A stretch of DNA of 64,000 nucleotides from an uncultured Bacteroidales bacterium (GTDB lineage: Bacteria; Bacteroidota; Bacteroidia; Bacteroidales; UBA932), in assembly GCA_944323445.1 (NCBI GenBank), contig CALUSM010000003.1, forward strand, positions 28,201 through 92,200, read 5' to 3'. Positions 54,333 through 62,152 of the stretch are shown here, one piece after another. How positions within the stretch are numbered: position 1 is the first letter of the stretch; each line of letters starts with the position of its first letter. A model generated the notes under the pieces. It saw nothing but the letters and a program-made list of their open reading frames with translations, had not been told where the DNA came from and made no database searches. Made by a program: the position numbers and the translations under genes.

Positions 54333-55664
54333 TTAGTTTTTATTCTGAAAATATACTGGGAAATTGTAAGTTACATCCACCGGTCTGCCGTCAGCCTGCC
54401 CGGGAGTCCAGCGCGGGGAGCGGCCGACCACATCCAGGACGGCATCGGCGAAGACATTGTAGTCGAAATCCTCTACCCTCTCGCCCTTTACATCCAGACG
54501 GACCAGCTGTACGTCCGAGACCTCACCGGTACTGCGTATCCGGAACTGGACGGTCACCCTGGCGCCGGCCCCGTTTTCCCTGGCCTCCTGAGGATATTCC
54601 AGGGAAGAGTACACCCAGCGCGTAAACTCCTCGGCGCTGCCGCCCATGAACAAGGGCTTCCCTTCCACTTTGGGGTACGGCACCGGCGTCCCTGCCGGCT
54701 CACTTGCCAGTACCTCCGCCGGCTGCATCCGGGCAGCTGTCAGCGGTCTGGCGAAAAGCACCGCGGCCGCCAGAGCCACCGGCACCACATAGAGCAGACG
54801 GAGGCAGACCCTCCAGCCCTCGGGCGCCGCTTTCTGTATCATGGCGATACGGCGGTAGAGAGTGGAATTGCGGAACGGGCTGGCCAGCGATACGGCCATC
54901 CCCCTTGCAGCCCGCCCCACCAGGGAGAGCTGATAGCCCCTGCGGTCGGCCCCGGAGGAAAGCACGGCATCATCCGCCTCGTACTCGCAGTTCTGACGGA
55001 GATCCCGGAGCAGCAGCCATGCAGCCGGATTGAACCACTGGAGACAGAGCAGCAGGGACGCATTGAGCAGCAGGAGCGAATGTCTCATACGGACATGGGC
55101 CAGCTCGTGCTGCATGACGTAACTTTCTGTGTCGAAGTCCTCTTCCGCCGGAAGGAAAATGATACCGAACCAGCTCATCGGCTCCACCCTGCGTCCCCTT
55201 CGGGAAGGGACCGACACTACTGTCACCGCCCTGCCGCCGGCCAGTATCCTGCGGCGACGGCCCCTCAGAAGCAGGGCGACAGCCGCAGCTACGGGCACTG
55301 CCACCTGAATCAGCAGGGTGAGCGCCACTCCAGCCACATACACCGCCGCCAGCACCTCAGGCAGCCATGAAGCGTCCCTGGCGCCTGCAGTCTCAGCCAC
55401 GGCCATGGACGCCTCTCCGTCGGAGTACACGGTCAGCCCGGCGAGGGTCATCAGACCCACCACCCCCGGGTCACGGCCGTCCGGCACGGGAATGCTCAGG
55501 CGGGAGAGCAGCAACGGCGCACACAGGGAGAAATACAGGATCACATTGAGCAGCACCCTATTGACCCTGAATGTCTTCTGAGAGCGCAGCAGCAGCCTGA
55601 AACCGCCCCAAAGCACCGCCAGCACCGCGGCCGAACCGACAGCGTATGTCAGCAGAGCGTTCAT
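54333..55664 (-). CDS. BlaR1/MecR1-type M56 metallopeptidase with C-terminal TonB-like domain
   Basis: The 443-residue integral membrane protein has about four N-terminal helices, a zinc-protease domain with HELAH at 186-190 and a downstream glutamate in NCEYEADDAVL. After a further hydrophobic segment comes a C-terminal TonB-type domain (about 345-440, SSLEYPQEARENGAGARVTVQFRIRSTGEV). It is 12 bp after a BlaI-type repressor gene, so it is likely a membrane sensor that relieves repression by proteolysis. It lacks the penicillin-binding sensor domain of BlaR1, and the TonB-like domain points to another signal or to outer-membrane energy coupling. Confidence 0.9.
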   Translation of the reverse strand: MNALLTYAVGSAAVLAVLWGGFRLLLRSQKTFRVNRVLLNVILYFSLCAPLLLSRLSIPVPDGRDPGVVGLMTLAGLTVYSDGEASMAVAETAGARDASWLPEVLAAVYVAGVALTLLIQVAVPVAAAVALLLRGRRRRILAGGRAVTVVSVPSRRGRRVEPMSWFGIIFLPAEEDFDTESYVMQHELAHVRMRHSLLLLNASLLLCLQWFNPAAWLLLRDLRQNCEYEADDAVLSSGADRRGYQLSLVGRAARGMAVSLASPFRNSTLYRRIAMIQKAAPEGWRVCLRLLYVVPVALAAAVLFARPLTAARMQPAEVLASEPAGTPVPYPKVEGKPLFMGGSAEEFTRWVYSSLEYPQEARENGAGARVTVQFRIRSTGEVSDVQLVRLDVKGERVEDFDYNVFADAVLDVVGRSPRWTPGQADGRPVDVTYNFPVYFQNKN

Positions 55665-55676
55665 CCTGTTCCGATG

Positions 55677-56042
55677 TTACTTACCTTCCTTCTCGATCAT
55701 GTCGATGATCTCCTTGAGGTCGTCCACGCTCAGGCGCTCGTTCTCGACGAACTGCGACACGACCTTCTTGTAGGAGTTGTCCAGATAGTCGCGCACCACT
55801 CCGCCCAGATATCTCTGGCCGTACTGCTCGCGGTTCATGGTGGCGGCATAGCGGTAGGACAGGCCCTCCGGCTTGTGGGTGGTGAAGCCCTTCTTCTCCA
55901 GGGAGCGGACCATCGTGGATACCGTGTTGAAATGAGGCTTGGGCTCGGCATACAGGCTGAGCATCTCGGACACTGTCAGCGGGCCGTTATCCCAGAGGAG
56001 GTCCATTACCTCTTCCTCGCGTTTTGTGATTTCACTTCTCAT
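55677..56042 (-). CDS. BlaI/MecI/CopY-family transcriptional repressor
   Basis: The 121-residue winged-helix protein has the family start EITKREEEVMDLLWDNGPLTVSEM, recognition helix region FNTVSTMVRSLEKKGF, and wing KPEGLSYRYAATMNREQY, plus a C-terminal dimerisation helix. It is the first gene of the group with the M56 peptidase and probably represses its own promoter. No clear TACA-n-TGTA operator is seen near the -7 box. Confidence 0.94.
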   Translation of the reverse strand: MRSEITKREEEVMDLLWDNGPLTVSEMLSLYAEPKPHFNTVSTMVRSLEKKGFTTHKPEGLSYRYAATMNREQYGQRYLGGVVRDYLDNSYKKVVSQFVENERLSVDDLKEIIDMIEKEGK

Positions 56043-56082
56043 CTTATTGCGGATTAAATTATTTCTGCGGTTGTTTGCCCTA

Positions 56083-56090
56083 CAAAAATA
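56083..56090 (-). promoter_or_regulatory. -7 box (TATTTTTG) of the blaI-M56 group
   Basis: Exact TAnnTTTG match on the minus strand, 41 bp before the repressor ATG, in the gap after the TonB receptor gene. Confidence 0.55.
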
Positions 56091-56120
56091 ATAAATTTTT
56101 CCGTATTGGAAGGAGTTTTT

Positions 56121-58823
56121 TCAGAAGGTGAAATAGACCCCGGCGAGAATGTTCAGCGGACGGATACGGTACTCGCAGGAGAACTGCTGGAGGGCGTTGA
56201 AGATGGAATAGGCGTAGGTGCGCTGGTTGAGCAGGTTGCGGGCGGTGAGGCTGAGTTCCAGCCCGCCCTTGAGGCGCCAGGCGACGGAGGCGTCGAGCAG
56301 GACGGTGTTCTTGGCCTGGTCGGCTGTGAGCATGGTGTAGTAGTGCTCGGCGGACAGCTTCAGGTCCAGGCTGCGGTGCGGGGAGAGGTTCAGGGAAAGG
56401 GTGTGGCTGAAATTGTCCTTGGACTCGGAGGTGCCGGTGCCGGGCAGGGAGAGGATGTAATGCGAATAGCCGAGTTCGTAGGAAAGGCTCATCCAGCGGG
56501 TCAGGCGGCCGTTGAAGGTCGGGCGCAGGGAAACGGTCTGCGAGAGGTAGGGGGTGCGGACCCCGTCCTGCAGGATGGAGGTGGTGGAAAAATCCATGTA
56601 GGACAATGTCACACCGACCTTGCCGTTGATGCCGTATATCCCGATGCTGCTGCTCAGGGAGGCGTACCAGCTCTCGCCGCGGCTGGGGGCATACTCCGTG
56701 CCGGTGACGATGTAGTCGCCGAGGAAGTCCTGGGAGGAGGAGGTCTGGAGGATGTTCCAGGAGCGGTTGACGGTACCGTCGATGTAGAACATGTTCACCG
56801 GGTCCTTGAAGTTGATGCGGCCGGTGACACTGTAGGACTCGTCCTGGGCGGTGTTCAGGGAGCCGGCAGTGAGGTAGCGGTAATTGCGCAGGATGTAGCC
56901 GCTGTAGAAATCGTGAATGTCCAGGGCAGAGTTGGACGCGCTGCCGGAGACGGTCAGGCTCAGGCGCGGCCCGGGCATGTACTTGACGGAGCCGGAGGCG
57001 CGGTAGATGAAATGGTCGGTGTCCAGGCCCCAGTACCTGGCCCAGCTGACGGGGACGGAGAGACGGGCTTCCCAGCTCTTGGAGTCATACTCCAGAGAAG
57101 GGGTGACGTAAGGGCGGATGTATGCGGCGGCCAGGTCGTTGCGGAAATTCCCGAAGGCACCGGAGCCGCCCACCCCCTCCAGCCGGCTGTCCAGCCTGCG
57201 GACCGAAGCATCGAGGCCGCCCCGGAGGCCGATGGTCAGGCCGCGGGACACCCGGAAATCCGTCGAGACGTAGGTATCCGTATTGAAGTCCAATATGCCC
57301 ACGCGCTGCCGCTGGACGCTGTCCGCACTCCCGTTCCCGCTCCCGGCGCGGAGCACCGTCAGCCGCTGGTCGTACTGCGTGAAATCGTTCTGCGACATCA
57401 GGGTCAGGGAGCGGCCGCCCTTCCGGTGGATGTAGCGGAGGTCGTCGCTGACGGTGATGTACGGCAGACGGGCCGTCTGGGTGTTGGGGTACTGGCCCGT
57501 CATGGTCTGGAGGGCGTCCTGAAACTCCCCTTCAGCCCGGAGCACGTTGCGGAAGAAATATTCGTCGCGGTTGGCCTCCGCCTCCACCCGGGCCTGGACG
57601 TTGTGCTGCCTGGTCATGGCCTCCTCGCTCTCCTCTATGGTGCGCTCGCCGTCCTCGAAATAATAGGTGGTCTTCGAGGAATTGGAGGACTCCAGACGGT
57701 CAAATACGTAGGAGGCCGAGGCATTGAGCTTCCAGTCATTGCGGAGCTTCCAGGTATTGGAGGTATTGGCCAGGGCCGAGGTATTGAAGCGCACGCGGTC
57801 CGCATCCAGCGGAGCCTCGCTGGTCCCCACGGAGATGAAGCCGTCCTCTCCCCCGCCGCCGGAACGGTCGTAGATGCTCAGGCCGCTGAGTTCCCCCGAA
57901 AGGTCCTCCCCGGTATTGTTCGTCTTGATATTGTTCACGCTGTTCCACTTGCGGCCAACCCGCATCAGGAAGAGGTTTCCGTCCCAGAGAGCCCGGGGGT
58001 CGGAGGTGACACCGCCCGAGAGAGCCGCCGAGCCCACCCATTTGCCCCGGGCATGGTCCTGCAGCACCAGGTTGATGGCCGGCTTCTCCCCCGAGGTTAT
58101 GCCCTTGAGGGCCTTGACCGGCTGATGCTTCTCGATGATCTCGACCTTCTTCACGTCCTGGGCCGAGAGATTCCTGGTCAGCAGCGAGTAACGGCCGCCG
58201 AGCAGATCCATGCCCTCCACGTAGAGATTGCCGATAGACTCCCCGTTGTAGTAGATATCCCCGCCCTCGCGCACCTCCACCCCCGGCATCCGCTTCAGCA
58301 CGTCCGAGATGCTCTTGTCCTGCTGCTCCACGAAACTCTGAACGTTGAACTCCACCGTATCGCCGAACAGATTGACCTTCGGAGCCCGCACCACCACCTC
58401 CTTGATATTCAGGGCCTGCGGCTGCAGTTCCACCCGGATGTTCCGCCAGTCCGTGACGCTATTCCCGTCAGGGACCAAGGCCAATGTCACCGTAGCGTAG
58501 CCCAGCATCGACACCCTTACCGAATCCCCGGCAGCCGGCATCCCGCTTACCTGCAGCTCGAAGCGCCCCTGCACGTCCGACAGCGCGTACTCCGTACCCT
58601 CCTGCCCCGCCGGCACACACAGCACTACCGCACCGGTCACCGGCGTTCCGCTACCGGCCTCCACAACCACACCGCTTATCACCTCTGACTGCCGCATACC
58701 ATATTTTTCCAAAGCCTGAACAGACACAGCTCCTGCTTGAAAATACCCGATACAAAGCAAAAGTGCACCGACTATGACTATAACTGCAAGCCCCCGTCCC
58801 TGCCTCCACCTTTTCCTTCCCAC
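56121..58823 (-). CDS. TonB-dependent receptor-like outer-membrane protein of a GLPGLI operon
   Basis: This protein of about 900 residues has a signal peptide (hydrophobic core AVIVIVGALLLCIGYF), a carboxypeptidase-regulatory-like domain (SGVVVEAGSGTPVTGAVV to SMLGYATVTL), and a plug-like region (FNVQSFVEQQDKSISDVLKRMPGVEV...GGDIYYNGESI). A large barrel ends GVYFTF. The family is the outer-membrane protein usually encoded beside GLPGLI genes; its cargo is unknown. The preferred start is GTG at 58823 (or GTG 58835), which gives a normal signal peptide. The frame stays open to an ATG at 59192, 15 bp after the upstream stop, but that extension is only the 117-bp repeat array. Confidence 0.82.
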   Translation of the reverse strand: MGRKRWRQGRGLAVIVIVGALLLCIGYFQAGAVSVQALEKYGMRQSEVISGVVVEAGSGTPVTGAVVLCVPAGQEGTEYALSDVQGRFELQVSGMPAAGDSVRVSMLGYATVTLALVPDGNSVTDWRNIRVELQPQALNIKEVVVRAPKVNLFGDTVEFNVQSFVEQQDKSISDVLKRMPGVEVREGGDIYYNGESIGNLYVEGMDLLGGRYSLLTRNLSAQDVKKVEIIEKHQPVKALKGITSGEKPAINLVLQDHARGKWVGSAALSGGVTSDPRALWDGNLFLMRVGRKWNSVNNIKTNNTGEDLSGELSGLSIYDRSGGGGEDGFISVGTSEAPLDADRVRFNTSALANTSNTWKLRNDWKLNASASYVFDRLESSNSSKTTYYFEDGERTIEESEEAMTRQHNVQARVEAEANRDEYFFRNVLRAEGEFQDALQTMTGQYPNTQTARLPYITVSDDLRYIHRKGGRSLTLMSQNDFTQYDQRLTVLRAGSGNGSADSVQRQRVGILDFNTDTYVSTDFRVSRGLTIGLRGGLDASVRRLDSRLEGVGGSGAFGNFRNDLAAAYIRPYVTPSLEYDSKSWEARLSVPVSWARYWGLDTDHFIYRASGSVKYMPGPRLSLTVSGSASNSALDIHDFYSGYILRNYRYLTAGSLNTAQDESYSVTGRINFKDPVNMFYIDGTVNRSWNILQTSSSQDFLGDYIVTGTEYAPSRGESWYASLSSSIGIYGINGKVGVTLSYMDFSTTSILQDGVRTPYLSQTVSLRPTFNGRLTRWMSLSYELGYSHYILSLPGTGTSESKDNFSHTLSLNLSPHRSLDLKLSAEHYYTMLTADQAKNTVLLDASVAWRLKGGLELSLTARNLLNQRTYAYSIFNALQQFSCEYRIRPLNILAGVYFTF

Positions 58824-58832
58824 CTTCTGTTC

Positions 58833-59119
58833 CACCTTCCGAAGGTGAGCAGTTTCCCGCGTTTTCCGCACACCTTCCGAAGGTGGGCAAATGCAGCACT
58901 GCCACGAGAACTGCCTCTCGCCGCATTTCCCTGTCCACCGTACCTTTCCCACCTTCCGAAGGTGAGCGTTTTTCCGCGTTTTCTGCCCACCTTCCGAAGG
59001 TGGGCAAATGCAGCACCGCCACGAGAGACGCCTCTCGCCGCATTTTTCCGTCCGCCGTACCATTCCCACCTTCCGAAGGTGAGCGTTTTCCCGCGTTTTC
59101 TGCACACCTTCCGAAGGTG
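58833..59119. repeat. Tandem array A: 117-bp unit with paired 15-bp palindromes
   Basis: Six copies of CACCTTC-C-GAAGGTG start at 58833, 58871, 58950, 58988, 59067 and 59105. Spacing alternates 38 and 79 bp, giving a 117-bp unit repeated about 2.5 times. The longer interval carries GCCACGAGA...CCTCTCGCCGCA, itself partly self-complementary. The array fills the space between the stop of the GLPGLI gene (59208) and the receptor gene. Confidence 0.92.
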
Positions 59120-59207
59120 AGCAAGGTCTGCAAACGGAGAATCCAGAAATATTGTCTGAGGAATGCATCATATCGTTCATTACGTCCCGCAACTCGACCT
59201 ATTTTAC

Positions 59208-60125
59208 CTATTCTAATATCTCCTGAAACTCGTACCTCAGCGCATTGACCAGCTTCGGGTCATTGGGATCCACCTCCTTGCCCTCCGAAGTGGTAAGCCT
59301 GATGCTCGTCACGTCCATGCCGGCGGTGACGAATCCGATGGGGTCCTCGATGTAGCGGCGCAGGGTGCGGTAGTACTTGCGCAGGTCGGTGCGGACATAC
59401 TGCTCGTCCGGCATCATCACCGGCAGACCGGAGACCTGGCGGATACCCGTGAGCAGGTACACATACTGACAATCCGTGTCGTACACGTGCATCACCAGCC
59501 CGGGCAGGCCGCAGAACTTCCATGGCCCTTCGGACAGCGGCAGCTCCGGCGCGAACCAAGCCACGTAGTTCCGGCCCCGGAAGGTACATTCCGCCCGCCT
59601 CACCCGGTAACCCAGCAGCTCCTTCCATTCGTCAGTCACGACCCAGCCGAAATCCGGTACGGCCTCCTCCACCTCGAACCAGTCCAGCATCTTGTCTATC
59701 ATCGTCATCCGCCCGGCCCCAGGCCAGTTCTTGAATAGCTGCACGCTTGTGCCGCCCTTCACGTCCCCGACCGAGGAAAATTCATTAGTTCCGGACTGCA
59801 CCAGCGAGGTTATCAGTGAATCGCGGTAGTACTGGCTGTAACTGTAGAACCGCGATATCCCGTCCGGACCGCCGCACTGCAGCAGCATCACGTCATCGGC
59901 GATATCGGTACTGTCGCCCGAGAGCAGGGTCCCCTCCGGAGTCATCCGCGTCCCCGAGGTCGTGTCCTGCAGCCAGGCATAGCGGTATGTGCACTCTATC
60001 AAGGCCGTACCAATCCGCTCATAGCCCTGCGTCTCCTCCGAGAAAATGGTTACGGTGTTCTGTCCGGCTGCGGCAGGAGGGAACAATATCAGCATCCAGG
60101 CCACGACAGCGACTGTATTTACCAT
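59208..60125 (-). CDS. GLPGLI-family secreted protein (copy 1)
   Basis: This protein of about 305 residues belongs to the family named for its CGLPGL motif, here APELPLSEGPWKFCGLPGLVMHVYD. It has a signal peptide MVNTVAVVAWMLILFPPAAAG and DFGWVVTDEWKELLGYRVRRAEC before the motif. The function is not known; family members are usually encoded with a TonB-dependent receptor, as here. ATG 60125 gives a length equal to the neighbouring copy. An in-frame ATG at 60464, 11 bp after the upstream gene, also begins like a signal peptide (MRKYIVDFIFAFSGALS), but from there the frame runs through the repeat array. The array may have been inserted into the original leader. Confidence 0.85.
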   Translation of the reverse strand: MVNTVAVVAWMLILFPPAAAGQNTVTIFSEETQGYERIGTALIECTYRYAWLQDTTSGTRMTPEGTLLSGDSTDIADDVMLLQCGGPDGISRFYSYSQYYRDSLITSLVQSGTNEFSSVGDVKGGTSVQLFKNWPGAGRMTMIDKMLDWFEVEEAVPDFGWVVTDEWKELLGYRVRRAECTFRGRNYVAWFAPELPLSEGPWKFCGLPGLVMHVYDTDCQYVYLLTGIRQVSGLPVMMPDEQYVRTDLRKYYRTLRRYIEDPIGFVTAGMDVTSIRLTTSEGKEVDPNDPKLVNALRYEFQEILE

Positions 60126-60161
60126 TCCCAGGGTCCTATAGCGCTCACCCCCGCTGCCACC

Positions 60162-60425
60162 CATGCCGCAACGGCACCATTTCCCGCGATTCGCTGCCGT
60201 TGCGGTAGAGCGGGATGCAAAGTATCGCGCATACAAAGCCTGTAGAGAGGCCACCGCAGAAACACCCATGCCGCAACGGCACCATTTCCCGCGATTTGCT
60301 GCCGTTGTGGTAGAGCGGGATGCAAAGTACCGCGCATACAGAGCCTGTAGAGAGGCCACCGCAGAAACACCCATGCCGCAACGGCACCTTTTCCCGCGAT
60401 TCGCTGCCGTTGCGGAAAGAGCACC
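60162..60425. repeat. Tandem array B: 105-bp unit with inverted CCGCAACGGCA
   Basis: Units begin at 60162, 60267 and 60372 (period 105 bp, the third incomplete). Each holds CCGCAACGGCA and its reverse complement 18 bp apart (60166-60176 with 60195-60205 in the first); the middle copy has one changed base. Sequence differs from array A but size, copy number and position before a gene are alike. Confidence 0.92.
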
Positions 60426-60475
60426 GGAAAATGCGAAGATGAAATCAACGATATATTTTCTCATAAACTGTGACT

Positions 60476-61402
60476 TTAAAGTATCTCCTGAAAATCAAAC
60501 TTGAGCTTGAACGGATCGCTCCCGTCCGACGGCTTTGAGACCCGCACCGAGGAGATGGCCGAAGCATCGACCTCGGAGATTATCAGCATCGGATTCTCAT
60601 TGTAGCGGCACAGGGTACGCAGGTACTTCTCTACATCCGTCCGGATATACTGCGCGTCGGGCATTTCCACCCGTATACCGCTGCCCGCCACCGACAGCCC
60701 CTGCAGCACATAATGGTACTGCAGCCGGGTATCGTAGACCTCTAAGATCAACCCTGGCAGACCGCAGAACTTCCAAGGTCCCTCGGACAACGGTAGTTCC
60801 GGAGCGAACCATGCCACATAGTCCCGGCCCCTGAACGAGCACTCCGCCCGCCGCACCCGATATCCCAGCACCTCCTTCCATTCGTCCAGCACCCTCCAGC
60901 CGAAGTCCGGTACCGCCTCCTCCATCAGATAGTTCTCCGTGCCAATGATATCGGTCGAAGTCATCCGCCCCGGCTCCGGGAAATTCTTGTACACGGTAAA
61001 TGCCGTACCGGCCGGCAGCGACCATACATCCAGCGCCGCCCCGCCGCCTCCGTCCGCAGCCAGCATCAGCGAATCCAGGTAGAACCGGTCATAGCTGTAG
61101 AACCGCGACACCCCGGAAGGCCCGCCGCACTGCAGCAGCATCATTCCCCGCTCCACATCCGCACTGTCTCCGGAGACCAGCCCGCCGTCCGCAGACATCC
61201 GCGCAGTCGTATCCCGCAGCCAGGAATATCCGTAGCGGCATTCGATCCGTGCCGTCCCGATACTGTCCATCCGGTAAGCCGCCGGCTTGAACATCACCTG
61301 TATCGACTGGCACCTGCCGTCTGTGGGCGAAAATACCATCGGCAGCAGGCCTCCGAGAGACCATGCCGCAGCATAAAAGATTACAAGCGAGATTTTTCTC
61401 AT
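60476..61402 (-). CDS. GLPGLI-family secreted protein (copy 2)
   Basis: The 308-residue paralogue of the gene at 59208 shares the block APELPLSEGPWKFCGLPGL, the DFGW...DEWKE.LGYRVRRAEC block and LLQCGGP. It has its own signal peptide (MRKISLVIFYAAAWSLGG...). It is the first gene of the operon and is expressed from a -7 box at 61442-61435. The role is unknown. Confidence 0.9.
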   Translation of the reverse strand: MRKISLVIFYAAAWSLGGLLPMVFSPTDGRCQSIQVMFKPAAYRMDSIGTARIECRYGYSWLRDTTARMSADGGLVSGDSADVERGMMLLQCGGPSGVSRFYSYDRFYLDSLMLAADGGGGAALDVWSLPAGTAFTVYKNFPEPGRMTSTDIIGTENYLMEEAVPDFGWRVLDEWKEVLGYRVRRAECSFRGRDYVAWFAPELPLSEGPWKFCGLPGLILEVYDTRLQYHYVLQGLSVAGSGIRVEMPDAQYIRTDVEKYLRTLCRYNENPMLIISEVDASAISSVRVSKPSDGSDPFKLKFDFQEIL

Positions 61403-61434
61403 ATCATCATACGGTTTTGATTGTTTTCCGACAG

Positions 61435-61442
61435 CAAAATTA
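61435..61442 (-). promoter_or_regulatory. -7 box (TAATTTTG) of the GLPGLI-TonB operon
   Basis: Exact TAnnTTTG match on the minus strand, 33 bp before the ATG at 61402. Confidence 0.6.
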
Positions 61443-61521
61443 CCTTACCGGATGCATACAGAACGTCAACAGATGCCTAACAAATGTTAACAACTCTTAA
61501 CCTCCCGGGAAGGCTTCTGCA

Positions 61522-61890
61522 CACTTTCGGAAGGCGGAAAGGGCACAATATAGGGAGAAACGCAGCTACAGCAGGCTCTCGTGGGGGCTCCGATTCTGCG
61601 CACCTTCGGAAGGTGAGGCGAAAATGCGGAAAAACAGCACACCTTCGGAAGGTGGGGCAGGTACAGTGGAGGGAGAAAAGAGGCTACAGCAGGCTCTCGT
61701 GGGGGTTCCGCTTCTGCACACCTTCCGAAGGTGGGACGGAAATGCGGAAAAACAGCACACCTTCGGAAGGTGGAACGGGCACAATATAGGGAGAAACGCA
61801 GCTACAGCAGGCTCTCGTGGGGGTTCCGATTCTGCGCACCTTCGGAAGGTGAGGCGAAAATGCGGCAAAACAGCACACCTTCGGAAGGTG
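61522..61890. repeat. Tandem array C: 118-bp unit of the same family as array A
   Basis: Copies of CACCTTCGGAAGGTG start at 61601, 61640, 61719, 61758, 61837 and 61876, with a degenerate one at 61522. Spacing alternates 39 and 79 bp (118-bp unit, just over three). The filler contains GCGGAAAAACAGCA and CAGGCTCTCGTGGGGG, comparable to the reverse complement of array A. It occupies most of the 750 bp between divergent genes. Confidence 0.92.
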
Positions 61891-62152
61891 GGCAGGTTAA
61901 CGAATGTTAATTTCTGCGGATGTCCGGAAACCCTGTGTATATTTGCAGTGCGATACCACGGCTAGATGCAGTGACACAGGTACCGAACCGGAACGGCCAG
62001 ACGTAACGGCACCATAAAACCGCGACGCAGATACCGGGTCGGAACGCCCAAACGCAGTCCGGCACCAGAAAGCAGCAACGCAGGGACGGAATAGCCCGGC
62101 ACCCAAGCCATTCCCGCCGAGGTACCGCCCCACATACACAAACCACCGGACC
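61891..62152 (+). promoter_or_regulatory. Upstream region of the histidine kinase with -7 box
   Basis: A TATATTTG -7 box is at 61938-61945. It would give a leader of about 200 nt before the ATG at 62153. The rest is GC-rich with no recognised gene or stable terminator. Confidence 0.5.

Noticed and set aside
58824..59192. A 123-residue N-terminal extension of the TonB receptor, with 39-residue repeats
   Set aside because: It is the translation of the 117-bp palindrome array, is cysteine- and arginine-rich without a signal peptide, and other frames are open through the same DNA. A GTG start after it gives a normal signal peptide.
58833..61890. CRISPR arrays
   Set aside because: Units are repeated whole rather than separated by unique spacers, periods of 105-118 bp are too long, and no cas genes are present.
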